A program made the position numbers and the translations under genes. Below are positions 12,045 to 22,833 of a stretch of 64,000 nucleotides of DNA, piece after piece. The first letter of the stretch is position 1; the number at the start of each line of letters is the position of its first letter. The notes below the pieces were generated by a model that did no database searches, was not told where the DNA came from, and saw nothing but the letters and a program-made list of their open reading frames with translations. The DNA is from Culex pipiens pallens (taxonomy: Eukaryota > Arthropoda > Insecta > Diptera > Culicidae), in the NCBI RefSeq assembly GCF_016801865.2, contig NC_068938.1, forward strand, positions 7,697,101 to 7,761,100, written 5' to 3'.

Positions 12045-12689
12045 CCCGAGCAGACGGAAATAACTTGAGAAGGTCAGTTTTTGATATTGTGAGAAGATCG
12101 AAATATGTTATTGGGATGATCGGATTAGTTGTTAAAATAACAAAAATCAATAACAAAGATTTGTTCGAAGAATAACTTAAACTGTTATTATGTTGTTATT
12201 GCAATAACAAACCAATAACACAGAAGGAATCATGAAGGAATAACAAGATTTGTTATTTTGTGCGGAGAGGTGGAGCAGCATAATAACAAAAAATGTTATT
12301 GAACTGGTTTGTCTCCATAGCCAAAAAAGTTATTGTTTTGGTTTATTTGTAATTTGCAAATCAACCTGCAGTTGCCATAACTCATCTGTACTAGTCAGGG
12401 CTGCAGAGTTGGATACATTCGAGCGACTTTAAATCCATACTATGAAGACAACTCCGACTCTGGATGCAGGATATGACGTTCAGCTCTCCAAAAATACCCG
12501 ACTTCACAGATTCCGACTCCAAGTAAAAGTTGCTGAAAATTTGATGAATCCGATACAGTCTCCGAGGTCTCACTCCAGCTCGAACTTCAACGTCAGCTCC
12601 GACTTCCTGGCTCTGTGAAAATAATAACAGTTTTTGTTATTCACACTTCAAAAATTCTCAATAAATAAATCAATTCCGTTAGGGAATAT

Positions 12690-13930
12690 AACAAAATTTA
12701 AATAAAATGAACTCTCAAAAGTTAATTTTATCGGAATAATTTCAGCTTGAAACCCCATTTTATGGTGAAATAAATGACCCCGATGAAACTGGTCAAAATT
12801 ATCCCATAGTTCTAGCCAATTTTAGCAAAGTCCCTTAGGGGTTATATCAAATAATTAAAAAGATCAACTTCCAAAATTTCAACTTTTAAGAATAATTTTA
12901 GCTTAAGGACCCCATTTCATGGCTAGATAATGACCCCGACGAAATTGGTCAAAATTATCCCATAGTTCTAACCAATTTTAGCAAAGTCCCTTAGGGGTTA
13001 TATCAAATAATTAAAAAAATCAACTTTCAAAATTTCAACTTTTTGGAATAATTTTAGCTTAAGGACCCCATTTCATGACCGAAAAAATGACCCCGACGAA
13101 ATTGGTCAAAATTATCCCATAGTTCTAGCCAATTTTAGCAAAGTCCCTTAGGGGGTATATCAAATAATTAAAAAAATCAACTTCCAAAATTTCAATTTTT
13201 TAGAATAATTTTAGCTTAAGGACCCCATTTCATGGCCAGAAAAATGACCCCGACGAAATTGGTCAAAATTATCCCATAGTTCTAGCCAATTTTAGCAAAG
13301 TCCCTTAGGGACCATCCATAAACCACGTGGACACTTTAGGGGGGGGGGGGGGGGTTATGGCGATTGTCCACGCTCCATGCAAAAAAGATTTTTTTTGTAT
13401 GAACAATTGTCCACGAGGGGGGGGGGGGGTTCAAGATTACCAAAAAAGTGTCCACGTGGTTTATGGATGGTCCCTTAGGGGGTATATCAAATAATTAAAA
13501 AAAATCAACTTCCAAAATTTCAACTTTTTAGAATAATTTTTGCTTAAGGACCCCATTTCATGGCCAAAATAATGACACCGACGAAATTGGTCAAAATTAT
13601 CCCATAGTTCTAACCATTTTATACAAAGTCCTTTAGGGGGTATATTAAATAATTTAAAAAAATCAACTTTCAAAATTTCAACTTTTTGGAATAATTTTAA
13701 CTTAAGGACCCCATTTCATGGCCAAAAAAATGACCCCGACGAAATTGGTCAAAATTATCCCATAGTTCTAGCCAATTTTAGAAAAGTCCCTATCAAATAA
13801 TTATTTAAAAAAATCAACTTTCAAAATTTAAACTTTTTAGAATAATGTTAGCTTAAGGACCCCATTTCATGGCCAAAATAATGGCCCCGATGAAATTAGA
13901 CAAAATTATCCCAAAGATCTAAACATATTT
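12690..13930. repeat. 157-bp tandem repeat, seven copies, inside the inserted element
   Basis: Each copy contains GCTTAAGGACCCCATTTCATG, then TGACCCCGACGAAATTGGTC, ATTATCCCATAGTTCTA and CAAAGTCCCTTAGGG. The AAGGACCCC landmark or its equivalent falls at about 12748, 12905, 13061, 13218, 13546, 13704 and 13855, a spacing of 151-158 bp. The exception is one interval of 328 bp, which holds the 167-bp MITE. Confidence 0.92.
13308..13474. mobile_element. MITE, GGGACCATCC ends, TTA target duplication
   Basis: 167 bp with long inverted ends (GGGACCATCCATAAACCACG / CACGTGGTTTATGGATGGTC) and two G-runs. It is flanked by TTA at 13305-13307 and 13475-13477. Removing 167 bp plus one TTA restores the 158-bp repeat period exactly. 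Ends starting GGG with a 3-bp TTA/TAA duplication fit the PIF/Harbinger superfamily. Related copies are at 42303-42475 and 44364-44717. Confidence 0.88.
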
Positions 13931-14271
13931 AACAAAAGAAAAAATAATAACAGATTGTGTTATGGACTCTTAGAAACTTTTCCATTTGTGCGATTTATGG
14001 TAATTTTATTTCTACGTCAGTATACCGAACGAATAACAAATTTTGTTATTAGGAGAGTTTTTGAAATGTATAACATTTCTTCTTATTAGCGTGTTATTAA
14101 ACATTTTCAATATAATATCACTTCAATACCAAATTTTGTTATTTTATCAGAAACTGTTATTATTTTTTCTTCTTGAAGTTGAACTTCAGGATAAAATAAT
14201 AACACTTTTTGTTATTTTAACAGGATTTGTTATTGAAATATTATTAATTTTGTTATTACCGTCTGCCCGGG

Positions 14272-14424
14272 AAAACTAAAAACTAAAAACTAAAAACTAA
14301 AAACTAAAAACTAAAAACTAAAAACTAAAAACTAAAAACTAAAAACTAAAAACTAAAAACTAAAAACTAAAAACTAAAAACTAAAAACTAAAAACTAAAA
14401 ACTAAAAACTAAAAACTAAAAAAA
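14272..14424. repeat. (CTAAAAA)n satellite, right-hand remainder
   Basis: About 21 more copies of the same heptamer as at 10264-12044. Phase and sequence show that the two blocks were one array before the element at 12045-14271 inserted. Confidence 0.95.
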
Positions 14425-15299
14425 TTCGTTGATAATTACTAATCCAAACCATCATTTTATCTCTAATTTATCCGTCGATCAAACCTGTCTATTTAAAAAA
14501 TCACTTTCCGAACATTCCATGAACTTCCACGCCATGTCTGCTGGCCACTTCTGCTGCAACCGTGCCCTTCAATTATATTTATGCTTCGTACGTCTAGAAT
14601 ATTCCGACAGTCGTGTACGTTGAAGCATACTTATTTATCCACTCTTTGGTGCAAGGGTAAGTCTCGTACACTTGCCGCCGAACGTTTCCATCATATGTTT
14701 TTGATACTTTTTTATTTAAATCGTTCAACTGCGTCACCGATCACGAATAACCAGTTATGTTGTTGACTCGGTTGAGCTTAGAGTCTAGACACCTCCTCTC
14801 AGCACCGCGGGTTTGATCTCGTTGGAATCTACGCGGTCAACGTGCCATGATCCACGAAGAAGTTGGAGAACACCTGGATCTGTTGCAGGATGTTTACAGC
14901 GAAGATTGGTTTGTCAACAAGTTTGCAACAAATTTGATTTTGTTTCGTCATTTTCAAAAACAACTTAAAACAAATTTGACACAATTTAAATCACAGCAAC
15001 CCATTTTCCGACTGACCACTTTCAACACAACCACTAAGTGGTCTTGTTGTCCAATCGATTCAACTGAGCAAGCCGTGAGCAACAAGAGAGTACTCTTCTC
15101 TTCTCTCAGCAACATCTGCATGCAGCTGTTGTTCCGAAGCCGGCTTGCTTCGATGAAGACCACACGATTCAGCACCGCTACGTCATCGTTCGTTGGTCAG
15201 TTTGAGCTCTTTCTCAGAATACTTGTACGCGTGCATGCATGCTTGGATTGATTGCTGTGTAGTCTGCCGTGCCGAACCTCTGTGGTTCTGTTAGGGTAG
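14425..15299. other. Apparently single-copy sequence upstream of a candidate promoter
   Basis: Higher GC and no repeats that I can detect, unlike most of the spacer. A 134-codon open frame (14847-15251, +) begins MIHEEVGEHLDLLQDVYSED, but I recognise no domain and it has no supported splice partners. I treat it as chance, or at most an unknown exon. Confidence 0.3.
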
Positions 15300-16000
15300 A
15301 GGGTTGTCATTTTGACTTTTGATCGTAGTTTGAGGTTATGTGACGTCTTTTTCATTCAACAAATTTGAAATGTGCTCACATTTGGTCAAATTTTCCCCAA
15401 ATCAACCCTTTCTCTCATCTTGTACTATCGCTGCACCGCCAACTTCCGAAGCCGCGATGTTTGCTCTGTGTAGCTCAACCTCGTTGTTGTCGTGTAGCTC
15501 AGTGGTGTTGCTCAGTCGTGTGTTCTACATCGTCGTCGGGTCGGGTCGGGTTCGCCTTAACTGAGGATCGTCCGCGGCGATTTCGCTCAGTAGCGTTTTT
15601 ACCGTGGCCGGTTGAGGAGCAAAAAGGTGGACAGAGGCGCGAGCGAGCGGAACAGATTCCGAATCTCGTCGGAACTTTTTTTTTTCCTAGTTGTTGTTGT
15701 TTTTGTCACGGTGCACGTTTAGTGGCGGTTTTGTTAGAAGTGAGAAGAAGCTCTTTTGTTTTGATTTTGTAGCCATTCCAAGCGTGCTTCTGTAGTGTGA
15801 GTTTGTGTCTGGGATAGTTCGTTTGCTTAAGGTAGCAAATTGTTTTCTTTCTGTTGCTCTTTGACTTATTTGCGGGCTGGTTCGAGCTGCATCAGTTCGG
15901 GACGGACAGTCGCGTGTAATTGTGACTTTTTGACTCTGGTGTGTTTGTGTTTTAGTTTTGTTTTTTCGGTGATCGCAGTGGGCTGTGGGAATTGGTGAAT
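15300..16000 (+). promoter_or_regulatory. Candidate promoter and first non-coding exon of the second ABCG gene
   Basis: Relatively GC-rich and repeat-free. It has several arthropod initiator-like TCAGT motifs: TCAGTCG with A at 15514, TCAGTAG near 15588 and TCAGTTC with A at 15894. From 15514 to about 15994 the + strand has no ATG, as expected for a leader but unlikely by chance over 480 bp. No clear TATA box at the right distance. The link to the gene at 28843 is inferred from orientation and the later candidate UTR exons. A first-exon donor could not be fixed. Confidence 0.35.
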
Positions 16001-16251
16001 GGTTCGGAAGATTCGACATGCTTTCACGAGGAAGTTGTGGAGTAGTTTTTGATTGGTGCTTCGAATTGCGATGTTGTGGTGGACGCACAGAAAAAGGAAC
16101 ACCATGTGGCATTCATTTACTTGCTGACCTTCGATCAAATTGTGTAGAATACTTTAAAGGAAAACACACCTTATAACATTGAATGGTGAACGATGCAAAT
16201 TCGAATCATATGACCGATTTTGAATATTTTGTACATACAAATGTGTTTCTA

Positions 16252-16490
16252 GTTTTGGCGAGCAGTCTTGTCGAAAAAGAAAAACAGATTTTCTCTACTT
16301 CACCGACGTTTCGGCCTTAAACATTGATGTGCAGCAAACGTAAAGGACAGTTTAACAATAGGACTAAAACATTTTTGACAAGAAACAGACAACTTTAAAC
16401 CCCCTGAAGAAGGCCTCAAAATAAAGGCCGAAACGTCGGTGAAGTAGAGAAAATCTGTTTTTCTTTTTCGACAAGACTGCTCGCCAAAAC
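16252..16490. mobile_element. Perfect 67-bp inverted repeat, possible Penelope-like element remnant
   Basis: Arms 16252-16318 and 16424-16490 are exact reverse complements over 67 bp, with a 105-bp spacer. Just before the right arm lies CTGAAGA (16404-16410), then a GGCC...GGCC stem, then GAAAC (16430-16434) and GTCGG. That order resembles the CUGANGA-stem-GAAA core of hammerhead ribozymes, which Penelope-like retroelements carry in their terminal repeats. The stem junction has one extra A and helix III is not clear, so ribozyme activity is doubtful. The assignment is inference. Confidence 0.45.
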
Positions 16491-17327
16491 CAGAAAGATT
16501 TAAAAATAATCAGTCGTTGCGAACCCGGATCATACAAATGTGTATTAAAATTTTTTAACAATGAAAATCATCCAAACAAAACATTTGTTCAGAATTTGAT
16601 TCTGAGTCGATAGGTATACGTGAAGGTATTTAAGAAGTTCATTCAAAATAAAGTTAAATGACTTTAAAATCAACATTCGAAAGTGTTTAAAGAAAGTCCT
16701 TTTAAAATTTTCGTATTTTACATAAACACTTTCATATTTTTTTTTGATATTTTGCAAGCTCATGCACAACGAATCTCTGATTTTCTTGTGATATTTTTGC
16801 TGCAATATTTAGAAAATTAAGCATAAAAATTTGAGGACAAAGTTCACTTTATCTTGAATTTTGAAACTGAACTAGGCTTTAATTTTGAATATTTAAGGTG
16901 TTTTTTTTTGTTTTATACCGCATTTTTTTAAGTTTTCTGAGCAAATTAATTAATATTAATTAATTCATGAACAAAACAAAAAAAAATTAAAAAAAGTATT
17001 GTTATACAAAGTATTCTGAATCATTAAGAGTTGGCTTCTATTTGATTGTGGCAAGGTTCTTAAAAAAATCTATTTGAAATATTAATACTTAATCAAACAT
17101 TATTTTTAACGTACACCTAGGGTGTGTACTATAAATTATTAAAAAGAACTTTACAATATCAGGAGTTTTTTTAAATGATCCAATGAACGAAAATTTTAAA
17201 TTTTGTTTTTTTTTATGTTTTTGGAGCTGCTTTGCGTCAAGGGTATTCAAAAACATCCAGAAAGCCAAAACATTTTTGATTGCACCTAGCGGAAAAAAGC
17301 TCTAGAAATGTAATAATTTAGTACAAC
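16491..17327. other. AT-rich spacer with a repeat fragment
   Basis: About 16580-16630 repeats the ACATTTGTTCAG..TTTGATTCTGAGTCGATA phrase of the element at 8650-9523. The rest is AT-rich with no supported feature. Confidence 0.4.
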
Positions 17328-17821
17328 AGCAATTTCCCACGAAACACGAAGATTCCAACAAAATTTGGGTGGCGATTCCTTTGCCGAAATAATTCGATCC
17401 GTATTTTTTTGTTTCGCCATTAGGGTAGTCCAAAAAATTGTAATTTTGGACGATTTTTGCAAAAACAATAATTAAAAAAACATGATCCCGCGCCTTTTAC
17501 ACCGAATTTTTCAAAAAATCATATGTCGAAATCCAGTTAATGAAACATCACAATTTGGAGATATGTTTGGTAAAGTTGTCTCTTTGGTTCCGAGACCTCT
17601 AAACCCGCATTTTTAGTGGTCATACGACCTTTTCAAATATATGGCTGGACCTTTTATTTGCGTCCAAGAAAGCAAAATTCTGATAAATGGCACGGATTAT
17701 TTTTTGCAAAAATTGACAAAAATTATCATTTTTCGGACAACACTAACACGGGGTTGTCTACCCTAATGGCCAAACAAAAAAAAGGGTCTAATTATTTCTG
17801 CCAAGGACGTCGGGAATTGCT
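17328..17821. mobile_element. Inverted-repeat element with AGCAATTCCC ends (short form)
   Basis: 494 bp from AGCAATTTCCCACGAAACA (17328) to CGTCGGGAATTGCT (17821). Inner landmarks are GCCGAAATAATTCGATCC, TTAGGGTAGTCCAAAAAATTG and, inverted, TTTTTCGGACAAC and GGGTCTAATTATTTCTGCC. The same ends and landmarks bound the longer element at 35603-36980. No coding capacity. Confidence 0.65.
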
Positions 17822-18796
17822 AACATACTAAATAAAATAATTACATTCCTGATAATTTTATGTGCATTTTTATTAGAAATTATGTTTCATAAAAAATAAA
17901 ATTTGTTAGATTTTAGGTGTTTGAGTAAAATTTTCAAATAGTATTGAATTTTTATAAAAAAATAGACTGAATTTTTCATTATTACTAAGAAATTGAAAAA
18001 AAATATCTATAAGAATTATAATGATGATAGATATGAAAAATTGGAAAAAAAATATTTTGGCAAATATTGCAATAAAATCTGTTTAGCTTGAAACACATCC
18101 AAAAATTGTTTCTGCAAATATTGTTGGCGCCAAGTTCAGTTGATATTCTATTTGTGAAATATATTTTCATCGACACTTTAGCCGTAATATTCAGACCAAA
18201 ATATTGGATCAATTGCGAATATCTTGTTAGCACTTTCCAAAAATCGCATGCTTATTGATTGTAATCACATGCAACAAATAATTTTTTCACACCATCGTAC
18301 TCTACATTTAAAGTAGTAAACCACTCTTCAGCGTACCGTTTGTTACCAAAGTGATCAATATTGACAAATGGGGCGTTTCGTGATTCCAAGGTCAGGTATA
18401 CTGTTAAAAAGTAGTTATTTTTATGTTTTGCAATTTTCCAATTTTTTAATAAAAATTTTAAATGTTAAATATACAGGCTATGATATAAATTTATGATTAA
18501 AAAAATGTTTTTCTTCTTGTGTACACAATTAGTTCATAAACACTTTTGCCTGGTTAGAAAAATTGCATCACAAAATAATTCAACAGGGGGTGCACGATGA
18601 CAAAGACGGGGTGGTGCTGACCAAGATATAGATAACAGTAGATTGCACGAGGTGCAGCAGAATGCACCCAGGTGTACAATTACACGCGAGTGTTTGGTTA
18701 AGTGTGAATACTAGAAGTGTTGATATCTTTGTGGGGAGAAATTAGGTTAAATTGATTTGGACAAACAGTGATTAACTAGTTCCACTTTGTTTTCAG
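17822..18796. other. AT-rich spacer; polypyrimidine-type acceptor at the right end
   Basis: No supported repeat or gene. The last bases read CCACTTTGTTTTCAG, a good 3' splice site for the candidate exon that starts at 18797. Confidence 0.35.
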
Positions 18797-19194
18797 GAAA
18801 CGCGTAAAAGTGCTCAAATATCCTGTTGAAAGTTAGGAAAAAGGAAGAAAAACAAAAAAAACAGTTTGTGACGAAGAAACGTGAAACCTAAACGGTTGAG
18901 CAGACAAGCGGACCACAAGTGTTAGTGATACCTTCCCCCTATTATAGACTGACCAAACCAAAACCACCACACAATATTCCTTCCGGGGACAGAGAACGAA
19001 TATCGATTTCAGTGTCTACCTTAGAGAGTGTCGGGTAGAAGTACATAAAGGTGTTGTACTAAGACTAAGCATACAAATTTGCCAAAGTGACAGAGTAGTA
19101 TTGCGATACACGCACTTTGACTACGGGCCTGGAAGGTTGTGTGTGGGGAGGAAAACAACCCTATTTATCCGGAGGAGGAAAGTAGTAAGTAATA
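18797..19194 (+). other. Candidate 5' UTR exon of the second ABCG gene
   Basis: The block starts right after TTTGTTTTCAG and ends at AGTA followed by GTAAGT (19195-19200), both strong splice sites. I find no ATG in its 398 bases on the + strand, where about six would be expected. It lacks repeats and is more GC-rich than its surroundings. All this fits a spliced leader exon between a promoter near 15.5-15.9 kb and the exon at 28653. It is inferred; no transcript can be seen here. Confidence 0.45.
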
Positions 19195-19439
19195 CTTCTA
19201 CACATTTGTGAGTGAGGGGGTTGCATCATGGGTGTGTGTGCGCTTAGGTTGCACTTTTTTTTCTGCACATGCATACTAAACTTACTGACTAGCGCTATCG
19301 ATACTAATGGCACGCACGCAATTGCAAACAGGAATGAGAATGTTTGTTACCTGCTGAGAGGGAGAGGAAAAAACCCGGGAGAATCTTTGATTGGCATCAA
19401 AGTAGCTACCGAATGAAAAAGTTCTGGAAAATAATTCTA

Positions 19440-20520
19440 GATAAAATTTACAAATGGTCCTATCTGCATAGGACTCATAGGTTCCTTTGAAAAATTACTC
19501 TACAATAGTATTTTTTATCGAAAAATAAACTACAAAAATAGTTTTGAAAATTCAGTTATTTTTTAATACACAACATAAAAAAATGGCACACGTATTTTTT
19601 GGGAAATTAAATTAACTTTTCGAATCTACATTAATCAAAGCTTTGCAACTATTTGAGCAAAAGACTTTCTACAGGTTGCATTTAATAGAAAATTGTCCAA
19701 GGAATTCGATAAAAATAAAATTTTAACCCTTAAATGCCCACTAATATTATATTTTAACGTTTTAAGTATAAAAATTCAGTTTTGATCAATGGATTATATT
19801 TTTATTTTTTTTTTATCGCCATCGTGTTTCCCGGACAATTTTACATAATAATTAATATAGACTTCAAACTAAAATGAACTGTTGGCGAGATACAGCGATT
19901 TTACTGAAAAAAGTTCGATTTTGCACTGCACTCTGTCCTATGAATTCAAATCCGAAATAAGTTTCTCACATATAAAAACCGAATTATGCGAGATTCATTC
20001 CTTTTTGTTGAAAAGTACACCATGAACTTCCGAGTGCTGCGCAAAATCAAACTTTTTTCAGTAAAATCGCTGTATCTCGTCAATAGTTCATTTTAGTTTG
20101 AAGTCTACATTGATTATTATGTAAAATTGTCCGGGGAACACGATGGTGGTAAAATAAAACAAATAAAAATATAAGCAATTGGTCAAAATTGATTTTTTAT
20201 ACTTAAAACGATAAAATATAATATTAGTGGGCATTTAAGGGTTAAAATTTTATTTTTATCGAATTCCTTGGACAATTTTCTATAAAATGCAACCTGTAGA
20301 AAGTCTTTTGCTCAAATAGTTGCAAAGTTATGATTAAAAGAAAAAAAAATTAGAAAATCGCCAAAAAAGAGGGTGGTGCCAAAAATGAGGGATGGTCTAA
20401 TCAGCACCAAACTTGGGATTTCTGTTAACTATCGATAGATAAACGTTCCCTCCAAGTTTGGTCCAAATCGGTGAAGGTCGAGTCCAAAAGTGTACTCAGT
20501 TGACCTGGAATGACTCATGT
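19440..20520. mobile_element. Foldback element (arms about 300 bp)
   Basis: Arms at about 19632-19930 and 20040-20335 are near-perfect inverse copies; landmarks are GCAACTATTTGAGCAAAAGA, TTAACCCTTAAATGCCCACT and GATACAGCGATTTTACTGAA. The left side (19453-19490) carries GGTCCTATCTGCATAGG, also seen at 2027-2042, so the same repeat lies beside the palindrome at 2120. The right flank continues to about 20520 with GGTGGTGCCAAAAATGAGGG. No coding potential. Confidence 0.7.
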
Positions 20521-21907
20521 TTAGATTATAGTGAAGATTATCGCCAATTATTAGCTAATTCTAAGATTTGAAGCTTGAAAAACATAACAAATGCAATAAA
20601 ATCATAGATTTCAATAATTTTCCGGGATTCTGGGAATTCCCGGGATTTAATAAATATTTTTACCGTTTCCCGGGAAATTCACAACCCGGGAAAATTGGAC
20701 GCCCTAAACCTTAGTATGAGATTTCCAGAATTGCTGATAAGTGCAATAAGAACAGTAAATTTAATTTGATTAATGTTGTTGTTTTGATTTGATGTGATAA
20801 TTAACTAGATAAAAAATGGATAAATAAAATTATGTTTACATAAAATAATAATTATTTTTCATGGGAAAATCTTAATTTTTAAATTTTATTTGGAACCTAT
20901 TGTTGCCGGAATAAGATAGTTTTTTAAATAAGTCTTAAGATTTCTAAAGTGAAATATTTCATGTCCACATTGCTTTTAACAATAATAAATAAAGAATCAC
21001 TTAAAGTTCACCCAAATCAAGACCAAACACGGAAACTGGAAAGGGGATGAGTCAATACTGCATTTTGAAAACAACTCTCAACATTCTAAAACTGGAAACG
21101 TTTCCAAGCCAGTCGGCCAGCTGATAGCACAATCACTATCAAGCTCAAATTTCACTCAGAAAACCACATGTTGTGAGCACGTGCTTGATCATAGCAAGCA
21201 TATTCTTGCCGATCGGAGTAAGCTTTGAAATTCAAATTTATTTTAAGGTTATTGACAGTAAGATATTTTTAAGTCCTACTGTTTTTTTGATAACTTTTCT
21301 TGATTTGCAATAAAACATAAAGAGAACTTTCTGAATGTGCTTGAAACTGAAAGTTCATCCGTCAGTATTTCCATCATCAGCCCTTATCAGCAGCGTATGA
21401 CCACGTTGAGGGCCAACACACGCGGAATTGCATCCAGTCTCATGATCGTGACCGAACTCAAGGAGAATTTGACCGCATCTTATTTGTTTTCCAATTTACA
21501 GCTCGTGTCAACATAAATCATCAGATCAAACTTCCAGTAGTCGTGAATTGCTCAGTTATCAAATAAATCAACCGTGATTTATTTATTTAGGTTAAGATTT
21601 TAATCACTCAGGTACGAAGAAAAAAAAACAAACTTCAAACGTTTTCAAATCCCCCTCCCCCCATAATGAGGCATTGCTCAGGAGATCACATACTAGAGAC
21701 AGATGCTTCTGGCCGTAGTGCATCATCTATCATGTGCGACGTGACGATGTGACAGTTTCGTGAGCAATCGTTTCCCGAGAAGAATATCGCGCGCCTTGTT
21801 GTGTGCTTAGAATGAGCAAACGATAACTTCAGCAACAGTCAGTGACTGCGCTGATTTTATCGGGCGCGATTTTCTCGCTGCCGCAAGATTCACGCAACAG
21901 AATAATA
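20521..21907. other. Spacer with a CCCGGG-rich repeat end
   Basis: At 20618-20706 the sequence repeats TTCCCGGGA-type units (CCGGGATTCTGGGAATTCCCGGG, CGTTTCCCGGGAAATT, ACCCGGGAAAATTGGACG), probably one end of a DNA element. From about 20990 to 21900 it looks single-copy, with no supported exon. Confidence 0.4.
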
Positions 21908-22830
21908 GGGTAGGGTAGTCATCAATGAGACACTTTTGGTTTTCAACTTTCAACGAATTTTCTAATTTTTTCATCAGCATGTTTTAATGAGCTTTAAGTT
22001 GCATTATCATTCTTTTAATGTGTTCTAACATTGACAAAAATATGAGATCGATCCGACATCTACAGCCAGAGTTATTCAACTGTCTCATTGTAGACGCACT
22101 TGGCAGGAACAATGAGACAGGTGGGGAACAATGAGACACTCTACGAAAATCAACATTTTTCTAGCAAAACATCATGTTTTTGTATTGTTCCATTGCAGGT
22201 GACTTGCCTTGAACATTTTAGAGCAATTTTGCCAACATGAAACTTTTAATAACAAAAGTTACACTAAAAAGTATTTCAATTTTGTAAAATCCATATATTA
22301 ATACCAAATAACTTTGTATTTTTGGTTTAATGAAGTTTAAACTCTATAAATATGCCAAAAATCACTTTTAATTCATGTTTTGAAAGATTTCCATCGATTT
22401 TGAAAAGTTTATTGAAGAAAAATCTAAGTGTCTCATTGTTACCCATGGGCTGAAATGAGTGGGGAACAATGAGACAGCCCTGGATTCTGAGTTTATTCTA
22501 AATTTTGGCCAAATCTAATGAAAGGACATTGTAGCCCAACTTAATCCCTATGGAACGTCGAAAGAAATTTGAAGAAATATTAGTTTTGGTGTAAATGGCA
22601 GCCTACGAGCGAAAAAGTAATTTTTGTCCATAATTTACTTTTACACCCCAGAATCAAACATTTATGAATAACTTTTCAAGGGAGCGTCCATAACCAAAGC
22701 CACTAATATGGCAGACGTGTATCCAGTAGATACGCCTTTCCCCCAAATATGAGCCTGATTGGTTGAAACTACGACTTGTGAGAGCCATTTTATCATTGTT
22801 CCCCGTGTCTCATTGATGACTACTCTACCC
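21908..22830. mobile_element. Inverted-repeat element with multiple CAATGAGACA motifs
   Basis: 923 bp with ends AGGGTAGGGTAGTCATCAAT and ATTGATGACTACTCTACCCT, flanked by TA at 21906-21907 and 22831-22832. The 10-mer CAATGAGACA occurs on + at 21923, 22110, 22129 and 22467, and inverted at 22081, 22429 and 22806. No transposase frame. TA flanks fit a Tc1/mariner-type or other TA-targeting element. Confidence 0.75.
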
Positions 22831-22833
22831 TAT

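Larger units (their letters stand above)
12045..14271. mobile_element. 2.2-kb transposable element inserted in the heptamer satellite
   Basis: Termini are CCCGAGCAGACGG (12045) and CCGTCTGCCCGGG (ending 14271), imperfect inverted repeats. Both ends are full of TTGTTATT and AATAACAA motifs in both orientations. The interior holds a 157-bp tandem repeat block and a MITE. Satellite resumes directly after the right end. The 9 bases before and after are both AAAACTAAA, so the target duplication is 2 bp or 9 bp (see findings). No transposase is seen. A possible further insertion, CAGGGCTGCAGAG...GACTTCCTGGCTCTG, lies at about 12399-12616. Confidence 0.8.

Noticed and set aside
12399..12616. CAGGGCTGCAGAG...GGCTCTG stretch as a hAT insertion
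   Set aside because: The ends are only loosely inverted and the 8 flanking bases do not match, so the class cannot be supported.
14847..15251. 134-codon open frame upstream of the candidate promoter
   Set aside because: No recognised domain, no splice or expression support, and a length possible by chance in GC-richer DNA.
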